Assembly: GCF_030503855.1 (NCBI RefSeq)
Contig: NZ_CP129971.1
Span: 503,501 to 567,500 of the forward strand
Direction: 5' to 3'
Length of the DNA stretch: 64,000 nucleotides
Origin: Marivirga salinae
Lineage (GTDB): Bacteria > Bacteroidota > Bacteroidia > Cytophagales > Cyclobacteriaceae
In this document: positions 51,984-61,930 of the stretch, in pieces
Position numbering within the stretch: the first letter of the stretch is position 1
Layout of the letters: every line of letters starts with the position of its first letter
The notes under the pieces: model-generated
The model's database searches: none
Told to the model about the DNA's origin: nothing
The model's input: the letters and a program-made list of their open reading frames with translations, nothing else
Position numbers and translations under genes: made by a program

Positions 51984-54900
51984 CTAAAACCCCACAGCCA
52001 CCCGTTCCTTCACCACCCTCGTATTTCCTTCCGCAGTGAAAAGTTCAAAGTAAATTATATAATAGCCAGTTCTTACTTTTCTGCCATTGGAATCTACTCC
52101 ATCCCAGCGGAAAAAGCCTGTCTTGCTTAGCGTTTCATTATTGGCCAAGGTGTTAACTATGGTGCCTTTCATATCGAATATTTTTACCGTGGCTTTTGTA
52201 CCAGCATCTTCCAAACTATAATTGATTAAAGTGAAATTTCTGCCTGGCTGATTATGCGCAAAAGTCTTTGGATTGGCTTCAATATTGCCATAACTAGTGT
52301 TTTCCACGGTGAATTGAGAATTAGCTTTTCCAGGCGTGGCATAGCCCACTGCTGAAGCAGCAGAACTCCATGAATCTGCTTTATTTATAGGCGCTTCAGG
52401 ATGGATTCTTTCCAATGATACACCATCCACTGTGCGTAAAAATGGCAAATGCAAATCATCCGAATATTCGAAATATTCCTCTAATTCCTGATTGGCTGAA
52501 ACTACTCTTACTATTCCTTCTGCATTCGTTAAAGTAGGCAAATTCGCTTCTATGATATTTCCCTTAACATGAGAAGTGGGATAATCTTTAAGGGTGCTTG
52601 CTTTATCAGAAGTTAAAGCCAAATGTTGGCCTGGTGCTATGATTACATTTTCATTTTCCAAAATCACATTTTCATCACTATTACCTTCTATCGTCCAACC
52701 GCTTAGGTTAATATATTTACCCGAAATATTCAGTAACTCAATAAAATCAGTTCCTCCAGATTTTTGGTCGTACAGCACTTCATTTAAGACTATATCACCT
52801 TGTTCGGGCGGTTCTGATAAAGCAAAATTCACTTGATTAGCATCTGAATTGATGAGGTTTCCTACACAGTCAGTCAAGTTATTAGCACTTAAATTATAGC
52901 GAACTTTTACTTTTAATTCATCTGCTAATTTTAGTTTTACTGAACTTAAGTCCAACATATCTACGCTTTCGATTTGAATAGAAGGACTGATACTGAATTG
53001 ATTTCTTCGGATTTGGGTGATAGCTATAACCTCATTAAAATAAGCAATAACTTCTGTTGAATTTGGAGCAAATGCATTTACCAATTCAGGCCCGTTTTGG
53101 TCTATATTCTCTTCTATTACTGAATTTTTCAATCCTGGTGTGCCTTGTCCATCAGCAATTGAAGCTCTCCAATTGGAAAATCCAAGACAAGGATTACGGA
53201 CATCAATTATTTCCAATGACCATCCGCCTTCATCATATTTGAAATTTTCTTTGTACCAGCTGTCTCTATAAAATGCTTGATTGATAATGCTTTCATCTGT
53301 GATTAATTGTAAATCATCCCCTCTATTATTGAGATTTGGCCACGGGCTTAACCCAATTACCCTTGCATAAGGACTTAAATCTTCTTGAGCAGAACTTGGA
53401 GCCAATAACAAATATTCCCCTGCTTCAATATAATTTAAGCCTAAGCTAGCCGTATCTCGCTCATCCATAAATTTGACATCCGTCAGCGAAAATAGTTGGT
53501 CTGTTGGATTGTAAATTTCCACATATTGGCGATTAGGCAATTGCTGATCTTCATTCGGGTTTGCCATTATTTCTGTAATGATAAGTTCATTAAAACTAGG
53601 TTTTGCTGGACTGGTCAAAATGGTTTGCTGCTGGAAATCTACTAAAGCATTTTTTGATAAATCAGATACTCCATTTATTGTTAAAAAATAAGGAAATCCT
53701 GCTACCCAATCATTTTCCCAAATCAGCACAACTTTATTTTCACTCCATAGCTGCGCTTCCTGTAAATTTATTTGAGGAGATAAATCATAATTATCAGGAT
53801 TCTCGGCACTTGCTGTGTCTAAAGGCTCATCAAAAGTCAAAAGCAAAATAGAATCTGAAAGAAATAATAGAGAATCGAAATGTGGAGGAACGATATCATA
53901 TAAAAGGCCTGAACTCAGATTTTCAGAAATATTACCATTGCAATCCTCAACCTCATTAATAGTGATTTCATAGTTAATCTGATTTACTAATTCATTTGCT
54001 AGGTTTAACTTTACCGAATTATCAAACGCTTCCTCCACCAAAATTTCTGTGATTTCATTTTCAGGAGTGACAATATATTCCGCATTTGACAATGAATTTA
54101 GATTCATCTTTTTGTCAAATTGAATTTCTAATTGAGTGGGAGAAGTTGCTTTGAAAGAAATTATTTCAGGAGCATTACCCGTAAATTCCAAATCTACAAT
54201 ACTGTTCTCTCTCCCGGGAGTTCCACCAGCAATAGCCTCTGAAGCTCGCCAGTTATTTTGGTCAAAACAAGGCAAATTTGGATTGATAATTTCAATGGAA
54301 TAGCCCCCTTCTGACTTTTCCTCATCTTGGTACCAACTTAAATTATATCCCAATCCATCCATTTGAATACCTTCTGGATTTTTGATGATCACACTATCTT
54401 CACCATTGTTAAGTGCCCGCCATGAAGAGGGAATTAATACTTCACCAAAGTCCGCATAGCTTTCTTCAGCTGAGGAAGGAGCCAAAATCAAATGTTCTCC
54501 AGGATATAAAATATAGGAAGGCAATGTACCTGAGGAAGAAGTATTATCAGAAATTTCCCAATTCTCTAAATCAATAAACTTATCAGAGCGATTGTAGATC
54601 TCCACAAATTCTTCATCCGGCAACCCCAAAACAGGAGTTGGGTCAGGAAAAAATTCAGTAATAATGACATCTCCAATTTCTGCCTCTTCTACTTCAAAAT
54701 AGAAAAATTCAATAGAATCTGACTCTAGTATATTTCCCTCTAAATCGCTTATGCCTTCCACCGCCAACCTATGGTTAACTCCACTTTCAAATCCTTCCTG
54801 AAAATTAAGCCAAACAGTATCTTCATTATGCTGAATAGTAGAAGGTAAAATTTCTCCTGGGCTTAATAGATAACTATTGATATCCGTGGCTGATGATTCG

Positions 54901-55667
54901 GTAATTTCTTCTGAAAACAATAATTGAATCTCATTTGCACTTAAAATTTCGTATTCTAAAATCTCTGGAGGAATGGTGTCAAATACATAATCTCCCAAAT
55001 AAATATTACCAAAATAAAAGCTATTACTTCGGCTGGAAGTAAAATAACAGATAAAACCCGAATAAGCCGTTTCATTAAAACTAGCTTCATTTCCAGTAGC
55101 TATGGTCCTAAAATTTTCACCTTTGTTTGGGTCAATGCCAATTTCCCAGTTTGCTTCTGCATCCCTTCTGACTCGAATGCGAACATCAAAAGCAGAGGCA
55201 AAATCACCATCTCCTCCCCTAGCGATTAATGTTTTGTTATCTCCATTTCTATAAAAGAGACTAATACCGTCATCACTACCGTTTTCTCCTATTTCCAGAT
55301 AGTAACCTTCTTGAATACTCCCGTCAATTTCAAAATCTCGCAAATCAGCAGTGGTACTGATTAGATAAATTTCGACTTTATTCGAATTAGAAGGACTAAA
55401 ATCCAGACTCACATCAAAGCGCCATTCTTTTTCATCGAGATTACCGTTTTCTGTTAAAGTAGATAAATAAGCAGGACGCAAGGATTCTTCCTCAAAATTG
55501 AGTTGTAATTGAGAGGATTCATTTACAATAAAATCATTGGTATCTCCTGTCCATTCAGGATTATTACTAAAATTACCATCCGAAAAATCATCTTGGAGTA
55601 ATTGGGCGTATAGGTTGAAATAAGAACTGTACAATAAAATACTCAGGATCAGTATCTTTTTTATCAT
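51984..55667 (-). CDS. Giant T9SS-exported protein with lamin-tail domains
   Basis: This 1227-residue protein has a signal peptide (ILSILLYSSYFNLYAQ). A lectin-like sandwich follows (about 25-240), then alternating Ig-like (SbsA-type, EIQLLFSEEITESS) and lamin-tail domains. The three lamin-tail domains start GDVIITEFFPDPTP, NELIITEIMANPNED and GDIVLNEVLYDQKSGG. The C-terminus (ATVKIFDMKGTIVNTL to RVAVGF) is a FlgD-like sorting domain. Expected to be surface-exposed and to function in adhesion, sheath or nuclease anchoring; no catalytic domain was found. Its promoter region overlaps that of asd. Confidence 0.87.
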   Translation of the reverse strand: MIKKILILSILLYSSYFNLYAQLLQDDFSDGNFSNNPEWTGDTNDFIVNESSQLQLNFEEESLRPAYLSTLTENGNLDEKEWRFDVSLDFSPSNSNKVEIYLISTTADLRDFEIDGSIQEGYYLEIGENGSDDGISLFYRNGDNKTLIARGGDGDFASAFDVRIRVRRDAEANWEIGIDPNKGENFRTIATGNEASFNETAYSGFICYFTSSRSNSFYFGNIYLGDYVFDTIPPEILEYEILSANEIQLLFSEEITESSATDINSYLLSPGEILPSTIQHNEDTVWLNFQEGFESGVNHRLAVEGISDLEGNILESDSIEFFYFEVEEAEIGDVIITEFFPDPTPVLGLPDEEFVEIYNRSDKFIDLENWEISDNTSSSGTLPSYILYPGEHLILAPSSAEESYADFGEVLIPSSWRALNNGEDSVIIKNPEGIQMDGLGYNLSWYQDEEKSEGGYSIEIINPNLPCFDQNNWRASEAIAGGTPGRENSIVDLEFTGNAPEIISFKATSPTQLEIQFDKKMNLNSLSNAEYIVTPENEITEILVEEAFDNSVKLNLANELVNQINYEITINEVEDCNGNISENLSSGLLYDIVPPHFDSLLFLSDSILLLTFDEPLDTASAENPDNYDLSPQINLQEAQLWSENKVVLIWENDWVAGFPYFLTINGVSDLSKNALVDFQQQTILTSPAKPSFNELIITEIMANPNEDQQLPNRQYVEIYNPTDQLFSLTDVKFMDERDTASLGLNYIEAGEYLLLAPSSAQEDLSPYARVIGLSPWPNLNNRGDDLQLITDESIINQAFYRDSWYKENFKYDEGGWSLEIIDVRNPCLGFSNWRASIADGQGTPGLKNSVIEENIDQNGPELVNAFAPNSTEVIAYFNEVIAITQIRRNQFSISPSIQIESVDMLDLSSVKLKLADELKVKVRYNLSANNLTDCVGNLINSDANQVNFALSEPPEQGDIVLNEVLYDQKSGGTDFIELLNISGKYINLSGWTIEGNSDENVILENENVIIAPGQHLALTSDKASTLKDYPTSHVKGNIIEANLPTLTNAEGIVRVVSANQELEEYFEYSDDLHLPFLRTVDGVSLERIHPEAPINKADSWSSAASAVGYATPGKANSQFTVENTSYGNIEANPKTFAHNQPGRNFTLINYSLEDAGTKATVKIFDMKGTIVNTLANNETLSKTGFFRWDGVDSNGRKVRTGYYIIYFELFTAEGNTRVVKERVAVGF

Positions 55668-55678
55668 CAGGTTTTGGC

Positions 55679-55707
55679 TTGGTTCTGTTTCAAATATACT
55701 ATTTTTG
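55679..55707 (+). promoter_or_regulatory. Promoter of asd
   Basis: TTG (55679-55681) and TATTTTTG (55700-55707), 18 bp apart, match the Bacteroidota consensus as well as the plsC promoter. The start codon is 65 bp beyond the -7 box. Confidence 0.65.
55691..55698 (-). promoter_or_regulatory. Possible -7 box of the lamin-tail gene
   Basis: The plus strand reads CAAATATA, that is TATATTTG on the minus strand, 23 bp upstream of the start. It lies between the -33 and -7 of the asd promoter, so the two promoters overlap. A spaced TTG is not seen. Confidence 0.45.
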
Positions 55708-55772
55708 CGACTAAATCATAAAACGAAACATATTTCTGAGCGAATTTGTAATTAGGTTTAAAAAATAGAAAG

Positions 55773-56783
55773 ATGAAAATAGCTGTTGTAGGTGCCACTG
55801 GCTTAGTGGGTGGTGAAATGTTAAAGGTTTTGGACGAAAGAAATGTCCAATTTGATGAATTACTTTTAGTAGCTTCAGCTCGTTCTGCGGGTAAGAAAAT
55901 GAGCTTTAAGGGTAAGGAATATACTGTTATCACTTTGGAAGAAGCCGTGGAAGCCAAGCCAGATTTAGCTTTATTTTCAGCTGGAGGTAACACTTCTTTA
56001 GAATGGGCTCCAAAATTCGAAGAGATTGGGACTGTCGTAATTGACAACAGCTCAGCCTGGAGAATGAATGACCGCATTAAATTGATTGTCCCTGAAATCA
56101 ACGGGCATGAATTGAAAATTGACCATCGTATAATTGCTAATCCAAACTGTTCTACCATTCAGATGGTAATGGCTTTAGCTCCTTTACATAAAAAATACAA
56201 AATGCAACGCATTGTGGTTTCTACTTATCAATCCGTAACGGGAACTGGGAAAGCAGCCGTTGATCAACTGATGGATGAAAGAGCTGGAAAAGAAGGAGAA
56301 AAAGTTTATCCACACCCAATTGATATGAATGCATTGCCTCATATAGATGTGTTTTTGGAAAATGATTACACCAAAGAGGAAATGAAAATGGTGAATGAAA
56401 CCAAGAAAATCTTCAGTGATAATTCCATTGGACTTACTGCAACCTGCGTTCGTTTGCCTGTAATGGGCGGACATTCAGAATCTGTCAATGTTACTTTCGA
56501 AAATGATTTTGATGTAGCTGAAGTAAAAGAAATTTTAGCGAATACTCCAGGTATTGTTTTACAGGATGATCCTAAAAACAATGTATATCCATTGCCATTA
56601 AATGCGCATGGAAAAGATGAGGTTTTTGTGGGAAGAATCAGAAGAGACGAATCGGCTAAAAACACTTTAAATATGTGGATAGTAGCGGATAACTTGCGAA
56701 AAGGTGCGGCTACCAATGCAGTTCAGATTGCAGAATATATGATTGAACACAGCTTAGTTCATCCTTATGGAATTGAGCGTTAA
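55773..56783 (+). CDS. asd: Aspartate-semialdehyde dehydrogenase
   Basis: Asd reduces aspartyl phosphate to aspartate semialdehyde, the branch point to lysine, threonine and methionine. The 336-residue product has GATGLVGGEML for NADP, the nucleophile C126 in ANPNCSTIQ, and the base His in PVMGGHSESVN. Length is typical. It overlaps the next gene by 17 bp; lysA, which is later in the lysine pathway, is 29 kb away in this window. Confidence 0.96.
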   Translation: MKIAVVGATGLVGGEMLKVLDERNVQFDELLLVASARSAGKKMSFKGKEYTVITLEEAVEAKPDLALFSAGGNTSLEWAPKFEEIGTVVIDNSSAWRMNDRIKLIVPEINGHELKIDHRIIANPNCSTIQMVMALAPLHKKYKMQRIVVSTYQSVTGTGKAAVDQLMDERAGKEGEKVYPHPIDMNALPHIDVFLENDYTKEEMKMVNETKKIFSDNSIGLTATCVRLPVMGGHSESVNVTFENDFDVAEVKEILANTPGIVLQDDPKNNVYPLPLNAHGKDEVFVGRIRRDESAKNTLNMWIVADNLRKGAATNAVQIAEYMIEHSLVHPYGIER

Positions 56784-57954
56784 AGAAGAATATTGGAAAT
56801 TCATAAAAGACCATGAGCAGGATATTCCTGCTCAATTGGTTTTAAAGCAAAAGCAATTTCCAGATTTACCTTTAAAGGAACTTGTTTCCCAAATTGCATC
56901 TCGCCAAAAAGCAAAAACAAAATTACCTGAATGGTACGCTGAAAAAGTTTGGTTTCCTCCTAAGTTATCTTTAGAACAATGCAGTTCTCAGGCTACTGCA
57001 AAATTCAAAGCCAGTTTAATCTCAGGAAATAGCTTTGCTGATTTAACTGGGGGTTTTGGAATTGACACTTATTATCTCTCTCAAAATTTCGCGGAAAGTT
57101 ATTATGTAGAACAACAAGAGGAGCTATGTAAATTGGCTAACTATAACTTTGATGTTCTAAACAGTAAAATTGAAATCAACCATTCGCAGTCTGAAGAATT
57201 TCTCAAAAACCTTCAAAAACCTTTAGACTGGATATATCTTGATCCTGCCAGAAGAGGAGACCGCAATCAAAAAGTATTTTTATGGGAGGATTGCAGTCCA
57301 AATTTAGTGGAGCTTTTGCCTCTGCTTTTTGAAAAAGCACAAAACATCATGGTGAAAGCAGCACCTATGCAGGATATTAGCCGAGCAATAGCTGAACTTG
57401 AAAATAAAGTAAAGGCTGTTTACATCATCGAATGGCAAGGAGAAGTAAAGGAATTGCTTTACATATTGAGCAAAGAGGCGGTGGAGAACCCGGAAATTCA
57501 TGCTGTTCAGATATCAGAAAATGGAACTCCTATTTTCACATTTACTGCGAATAAATTAAAAGAAGCTGAGATTTCTATAAACTATGAATTACCTCAGCAA
57601 TATTTATATGAACCTTCGCCCGCCATGATGAAAGCAGGATTTTTCAAGCAATTGGCTCAAAATTTTCAGCTTTCGAAGCTTCATCCCAATACTCATCTAT
57701 TTACTTCCAATGAAATTAAAGAAGATTTTCCTGGCAGGGTATTTAAAATAGAAAATCAGGTTCCGGTACAAAAGAAGGAATTGAAAAAATACATTCCTGA
57801 AATGAAAGCGAATTTAGCAAGCCGAAATTTTCCTATGCCGATTGCACAATTGAAGAAGAAATTGGGATTGAAAGATGGGGGAGAACACTATCTTTTTGCT
57901 ACAACTTTGAAGAATGTGGAGAAGATTTTATTGCTTTGTAAGAAGTTGAAGTAA
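56767..57954 (+). CDS. Class I SAM methyltransferase with THUMP-like domain
   Basis: This 395-residue protein has an N-terminal helical region (1-75) and a SAM-binding core: FADLTGGFGIDTYYLS (motif I), YYVEQQEEL, then WIYLDPARRG (the catalytic DPAR-type motif IV). A C-terminal THUMP-like domain (about 320-395, ending HYLFATTLKNVEKILLL) binds RNA. This layout is conserved in Bacteroidota, where an RNA or rRNA guanine or cytosine methyltransferase is assumed; the target is unknown. Its start overlaps asd. Confidence 0.82.
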   Translation: MELSVKEEYWKFIKDHEQDIPAQLVLKQKQFPDLPLKELVSQIASRQKAKTKLPEWYAEKVWFPPKLSLEQCSSQATAKFKASLISGNSFADLTGGFGIDTYYLSQNFAESYYVEQQEELCKLANYNFDVLNSKIEINHSQSEEFLKNLQKPLDWIYLDPARRGDRNQKVFLWEDCSPNLVELLPLLFEKAQNIMVKAAPMQDISRAIAELENKVKAVYIIEWQGEVKELLYILSKEAVENPEIHAVQISENGTPIFTFTANKLKEAEISINYELPQQYLYEPSPAMMKAGFFKQLAQNFQLSKLHPNTHLFTSNEIKEDFPGRVFKIENQVPVQKKELKKYIPEMKANLASRNFPMPIAQLKKKLGLKDGGEHYLFATTLKNVEKILLLCKKLK

Positions 57955-58097
57955 GCACGAGCTAAGAAGCTCGCGCTAGCTTTAAAAGTGTAAAAGTTTT
58001 AGGTATTGAAGTAAGGATAAATGCAAGTCTGAAGCTTAGAGTATAGAGAGGCGAACCTTCGGTGCTGACCTTTGGAACTGCTAAGGTCAAACGGTAC

Positions 58098-58280
58098 TCA
58101 GACCGGATTGAAAAAAAATAATAATCTTACAATAAGCAGCAATAAAAAAGGAATCCCATAGTATTTCAAAACCTTAATTCGGTTAGGTGCATCATTCCAC
58201 CATAAGACCCACCAAGGTTTGATGTAACCCAAAAAAAGGGGAAGCCCGAAGCAAATCAAAATTAAATTAATATAATTCAA
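58098..58280 (-). CDS. Small two-helix membrane protein
   Basis: A 60-residue frame starting at TTG (58280) encodes two hydrophobic helices with a conserved-looking linker, KPWWVLWWNDAPNRIKVLKYYG. That Trp-rich loop resembles small membrane proteins in Bacteroidota, which makes it more credible than random ORFs. A non-ATG start lowers confidence. Function unknown. Confidence 0.45.
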   Translation of the reverse strand: MNYINLILICFGLPLFLGYIKPWWVLWWNDAPNRIKVLKYYGIPFLLLLIVRLLFFFNPV

Positions 58281-58379
58281 GTACTTATCCGGTTTAATCT
58301 ATCGGTTATCGAAAATAACTTTAAATGCGAAACAAAATTAAGCATTTGTCGGATATTTACTTGAAACAAATTTTTTAAT

Positions 58380-58763
58380 ATGATTACAATTGCAGAAAAC
58401 AAGCAATATTCTTTAAAAGTAGATATCACTAAAAACAGAGCATTCTTAAAAATCAATGGCTTCTGGAGAAACAAAGAAGACATTCCCGGATATTTACAAG
58501 ACTGGGATGAAGCTATAAAAAAGTTATCGAAAGGCTTTACTTTATTAACAGATGCCACTGAGATGACCATTCACCCTGGAGATGTAAGAGATGTACACTC
58601 CAAAGCCCAAGAAAAAATTATAAAAGCAGAAGTTAAAAAAGTGGCAGAATTACACAGCAAAAATGTCTCCATCATGCAATTAGATGGTGTTTCCAGAAAT
58701 AGTGGAATGCCAAAGAAAAATTTTAATGATAAGGAAGAAGCTTTGAAATGGCTAGATGCTTAA
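58380..58763 (+). CDS. Conserved STAS-like soluble protein
   Basis: This 127-residue protein starts with two strands (SLKVDITKNRAFLKINGFW), then helix EDIPGYLQDWDEAIKKL. It continues with GFTLLTDATEM, a buried strand before the DVRDVHSKAQEKI helix. This order resembles STAS or SpoIIAA-like folds, which usually bind a kinase or phosphatase partner. No phosphorylated serine site is obvious. A strong bidirectional terminator follows. Confidence 0.68.
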   Translation: MITIAENKQYSLKVDITKNRAFLKINGFWRNKEDIPGYLQDWDEAIKKLSKGFTLLTDATEMTIHPGDVRDVHSKAQEKIIKAEVKKVAELHSKNVSIMQLDGVSRNSGMPKKNFNDKEEALKWLDA

Positions 58764-58772
58764 TGGAAGATT

Positions 58773-58806
58773 AAATAAAGCTCGAGGATATTCTCGAGCT
58801 TTATTT
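58773..58806. terminator. Bidirectional terminator, 14-bp perfect stem
   Basis: AAATAAAGCTCGAG and CTCGAGCTTTATTT pair perfectly with a 6-base loop between convergent genes. It starts 10 bp after the rightward stop and touches the leftward stop. Confidence 0.9.
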
Positions 58807-59706
58807 CTACCTTACAGGTAAATCAAATCCAAAGCGTTGATTAAATCCAACAATTCCTTGTACCCCCCCTGAATGAATAGCCAGAATATGATCATCGGAT
58901 GAGATATTATCTTTTTTCCATTCCATCATTAAGCCATATATCATTTTGCCAGTATAAACAGGATCAAGTGGGATAGCCGTTTTTTCATAAAATTCAATTA
59001 TAAAATCTATTAACTCTTGTTTCCATTTCGCATAACCTCCGAAGTGGTATTTTGTGGTCAAATCCCAGTTGCCATTATCATTCCCTATTAAGTTTTTCAA
59101 CTCATCTTTTACCCAATCTCCCTTTAAAACTGAAATTCCTAAAATTTTCTGGTGCTCGGCTTTGCCTTCGATTAAACCCGCTAAGGTTCCACCAGTACCG
59201 AAACATGCCGCTATCAAATTATAGTGCTTTGGAATAAAGTCATGGATTTCAGCAGTACCATTTAATGCCAAATCGTTTGTACCACCTTCAGGAATAATGA
59301 ATGGGTTATCATATTTCCTTTTTAAATCATCTAAAAACTCAACTGTATTTTTCTTTCGATAGTCTTCCCTATTAATAAAGTAAAGCTCCATACCATACTT
59401 TTTCGCCAGATTTAAGGTTGGATTTTCTACTACCTCTCCTCTAATAATACCTATAGATTGGAAACCACTTTTTCTTGCTGAAATAGCTGTTGCCACAATA
59501 TGATTGGAAAAAGCACCCCCAAAAGTTAATATTTTTTTATGCCCATTTTTTTCCGCTTCCAAAAAATTATACTTGAGTTTAAAAAACTTATTTCCTGATG
59601 CTCCTTGGTGGATTTTATCCAATCGTAGGATATCAAATATCAATCCGGCAAATTGAACCCTTTGAATGGGTACATCATCAGGCGAAAAGAATTTTTTGAC
59701 AGACAT
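58807..59706 (-). CDS. PLP-dependent D-cysteine desulfhydrase/ACC deaminase-like
   Basis: This 299-residue fold-II PLP enzyme has GNKFFKLKYN, which holds the cofactor lysine, TFGGAFSNHIVATAISAR (the Asn-His loop that binds the phosphate of substrate) and CFGTGGTLAGLIEG, the phosphate clamp. Family members act on D-cysteine, or deaminate 1-aminocyclopropane-1-carboxylate; the residues that separate these cannot be judged here. The length is slightly shorter than average (about 330) at the C-terminus. Confidence 0.88.
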   Translation of the reverse strand: MSVKKFFSPDDVPIQRVQFAGLIFDILRLDKIHQGASGNKFFKLKYNFLEAEKNGHKKILTFGGAFSNHIVATAISARKSGFQSIGIIRGEVVENPTLNLAKKYGMELYFINREDYRKKNTVEFLDDLKRKYDNPFIIPEGGTNDLALNGTAEIHDFIPKHYNLIAACFGTGGTLAGLIEGKAEHQKILGISVLKGDWVKDELKNLIGNDNGNWDLTTKYHFGGYAKWKQELIDFIIEFYEKTAIPLDPVYTGKMIYGLMMEWKKDNISSDDHILAIHSGGVQGIVGFNQRFGFDLPVR

Positions 59707-59778
59707 AAAGCTAATTTATGGGTAATTAGCTAAATTTATTCTGTTCAACTCATTTTTGTTGAAAAAAAAACAATTTTT

Positions 59779-60936
59779 ATGAAGAAGTATTACATCATTT
59801 TTATTCTAGCAACTGTACTTTTTTCATCTTGTATGAAATCAGTTTCTATCAATACTTTGCGCCCAGCAGATATCAACATTCCTAATGAAATTCAATCCAT
59901 AGTATTGGTGGATAGAACTGCATATGAAAAAGAGGCAATTGGCGTTATTGAAGGGATTCTGACAGGAGAAGGGATTAATGAAGATCAAGATGGTGTGATG
60001 ACCATGTTTTCCAGTTTACAAAATAGTTTGCGGGTTTCTCCTCGATTTGATGCTGTATTGGCATCTGAAAAACTAAAGGGTCAAACTATTTTAGGCTCAT
60101 TTCCTGAACCGCTAGATTGGCGGCAAGTTGATCAATTAACCAGAAAGTATAATACTGATGGTTTATTGGCTATAGAAATATTTGATAGCAATTTTATCGT
60201 GACAAATGGAAAACGAAAAAACACTAGAACTGTAGAGGATGAAGAGGGTAATAAAAGAGAGGAAGAGTATACTGAATTTTTTGCTGAAGGAGTGGGAAAT
60301 ACCAGAATAGGTATTCGTTTGTATGATGCTAAAAACAGAACCGTAATTGATCAGGACATTTATACTGAAAATAAAACTTGGGAAGCTTCTGCCACTAGTT
60401 TGAAGGAAGCTTTGGCTCAACTCGTAAGTAAATCTCAAGCGACAAAATATTTAGCTCAAGCAGTTGGAAATAATTATGCAATCAAAATTGCTCCAATGCC
60501 TGTCAGGATTTCAAGAAGCTACTATACCAAGCCGAAAAAAAATGCCTATTTAAGCAAAGGAGCCAGACAAGCAAGTGTAAACCAATGGGAGTCTGCTATT
60601 TCTACCTGGAAAACAGGATTAAGAAGCACATCTGATACTAAAGAAAGCGGTAGAATGGCCTATAATATTGCAGTTGGGTATGAGATAATAGGTGACTTAT
60701 TTCTAGCGCATGAATGGGCAGGAAGATCTTTTGTTGATTATGGGAATAAAAAAGGAAGAAGTTATGCCAGCCAGCTTAATAACCGCATGATTACAGAAGA
60801 AATATTGGATGAACAATTACGTCTGCCTGAACCTAAAACTCAAAATAACAAACAGAACGACATCCAAATTAAAGAGAAACAAGAAAAGCCTACCAAAGAA
60901 AAGCCCACCATACAACTTAAAGTGAAAGACAATTGA
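59779..60936 (+). CDS. DUF6340-type lipoprotein
   Basis: This 385-residue protein has a lipobox FSSC near residue 18. SINTLRPADINIPNEIQSIVLVDRT opens the mature domain, a pattern found in DUF6340 proteins. The middle (DGLLAIEIFDSNFIVT) is strand-rich. Residues 260-340 have short helical repeats, VNQWESAISTWKTGL and MAYNIAVGYEIIGDLFLAHEWA, that look like a TPR. The last 35 residues are low-complexity Lys/Glu/Gln-rich and probably disordered. Role unknown. Confidence 0.75.
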   Translation: MKKYYIIFILATVLFSSCMKSVSINTLRPADINIPNEIQSIVLVDRTAYEKEAIGVIEGILTGEGINEDQDGVMTMFSSLQNSLRVSPRFDAVLASEKLKGQTILGSFPEPLDWRQVDQLTRKYNTDGLLAIEIFDSNFIVTNGKRKNTRTVEDEEGNKREEEYTEFFAEGVGNTRIGIRLYDAKNRTVIDQDIYTENKTWEASATSLKEALAQLVSKSQATKYLAQAVGNNYAIKIAPMPVRISRSYYTKPKKNAYLSKGARQASVNQWESAISTWKTGLRSTSDTKESGRMAYNIAVGYEIIGDLFLAHEWAGRSFVDYGNKKGRSYASQLNNRMITEEILDEQLRLPEPKTQNNKQNDIQIKEKQEKPTKEKPTIQLKVKDN

Positions 60937-61005
60937 TTTAATTAATAATTAGGAATTAAGCTTTAAAGATATGCTAGAAATCTCTGTTTAATAATGACTA
61001 ATTCT

Positions 61006-61779
61006 TTAATTATTAATTACACTTCGTTGGCGGACAGCTTCAAAAATAGCAATCGCTCCAGAAACGGATACATTCAAAGAAGCAATTTTACCGGTTGTAG
61101 GGATTTTAGCTAAAAAATCGGCTGTTCTAATTAAATCATTACTTATACCATCTTCCTCCGAACCCAAAATGATAGCTAAAGGCTGTGCCATAGGTGTATC
61201 GTAAATCAAATCTTTCCCTTTCTCAGTACAAGCAACAACTTGTAACCCACTTTTTTGTAAATATTCTACAGTGCCTTTCAAACTGTTTTCTCTGCAAACT
61301 GGAATGTAATGCAATGCACCTGCAGAAGTTTTGACTGCATCTGAATTTATTTGAGCACTTCCTTTAAAAGGAATCACAATTGCATCTACCCCAGCGCATT
61401 CGGCTGATCGGGCGATGGCACCAAAATTTCTCACATCCGTAACTCTATCCAAAATTAAAATTAAAGGATCTTTGCCTTTGGCATATGCTTCATTAATCAC
61501 ATTATCCAGAGAAGCATAACTAACGGCTGAAACCATCGCAATTACACCTTGATGGTTCTTCATTGTGATGCGATTAAGCTTTTCAATCGGAACTTTAGTA
61601 TAAGGCACTTTTCGTTCCTTGCAAAGTTCCATCAATTCGCTTACCAATTCATTCCGGACATCCTTTTCAATGTAGATATTATCCATTTCCTTACCGGAAT
61701 GAATGGCTTCTATGACAGCTCGTGTGCCGAAAATATAGTCCTTATCGTTGAGTTTTGGTCTTTTGTTAAATGCTGCCAT
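61006..61779 (-). CDS. rlmB: 23S rRNA (guanosine-2'-O-)-methyltransferase RlmB
   Basis: RlmB methylates the 2'-OH of G2251 of 23S rRNA (E. coli numbering). The 257-residue SpoU protein has the N-terminal substrate domain (FGTRAVIEAIHSGKEMDNIYIEK) and the knotted catalytic domain: NFGAIARSAECAGVDA, ILGSEEDGISNDLI, and KIASLNVSVSGAIAIFEAVRQ. The catalytic Arg in motif 1 and the C-terminal Asn-Ser residues are present. ATG at 61779. Confidence 0.95.
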   Translation of the reverse strand: MAAFNKRPKLNDKDYIFGTRAVIEAIHSGKEMDNIYIEKDVRNELVSELMELCKERKVPYTKVPIEKLNRITMKNHQGVIAMVSAVSYASLDNVINEAYAKGKDPLILILDRVTDVRNFGAIARSAECAGVDAIVIPFKGSAQINSDAVKTSAGALHYIPVCRENSLKGTVEYLQKSGLQVVACTEKGKDLIYDTPMAQPLAIILGSEEDGISNDLIRTADFLAKIPTTGKIASLNVSVSGAIAIFEAVRQRSVINN

Positions 61780-61930
61780 AGTCTTGAGTATTAAAATGCA
61801 AAATTCTTAATCTAAAATGGGAAAAGCTAATAATATAATGGTTAAATAGAATGATTTCCGCTAAATAAAAATTGTAAGGTAAAATGGGCTTTATTATTCC
61901 CTTTTTTACTATAATAAGATTTCATTTATC

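Noticed and set aside
58277..58570. 97-codon minus-strand frame over the STAS-like gene
   Set aside because: It is antisense to a coherent 127-residue protein and its translation lacks any pattern.
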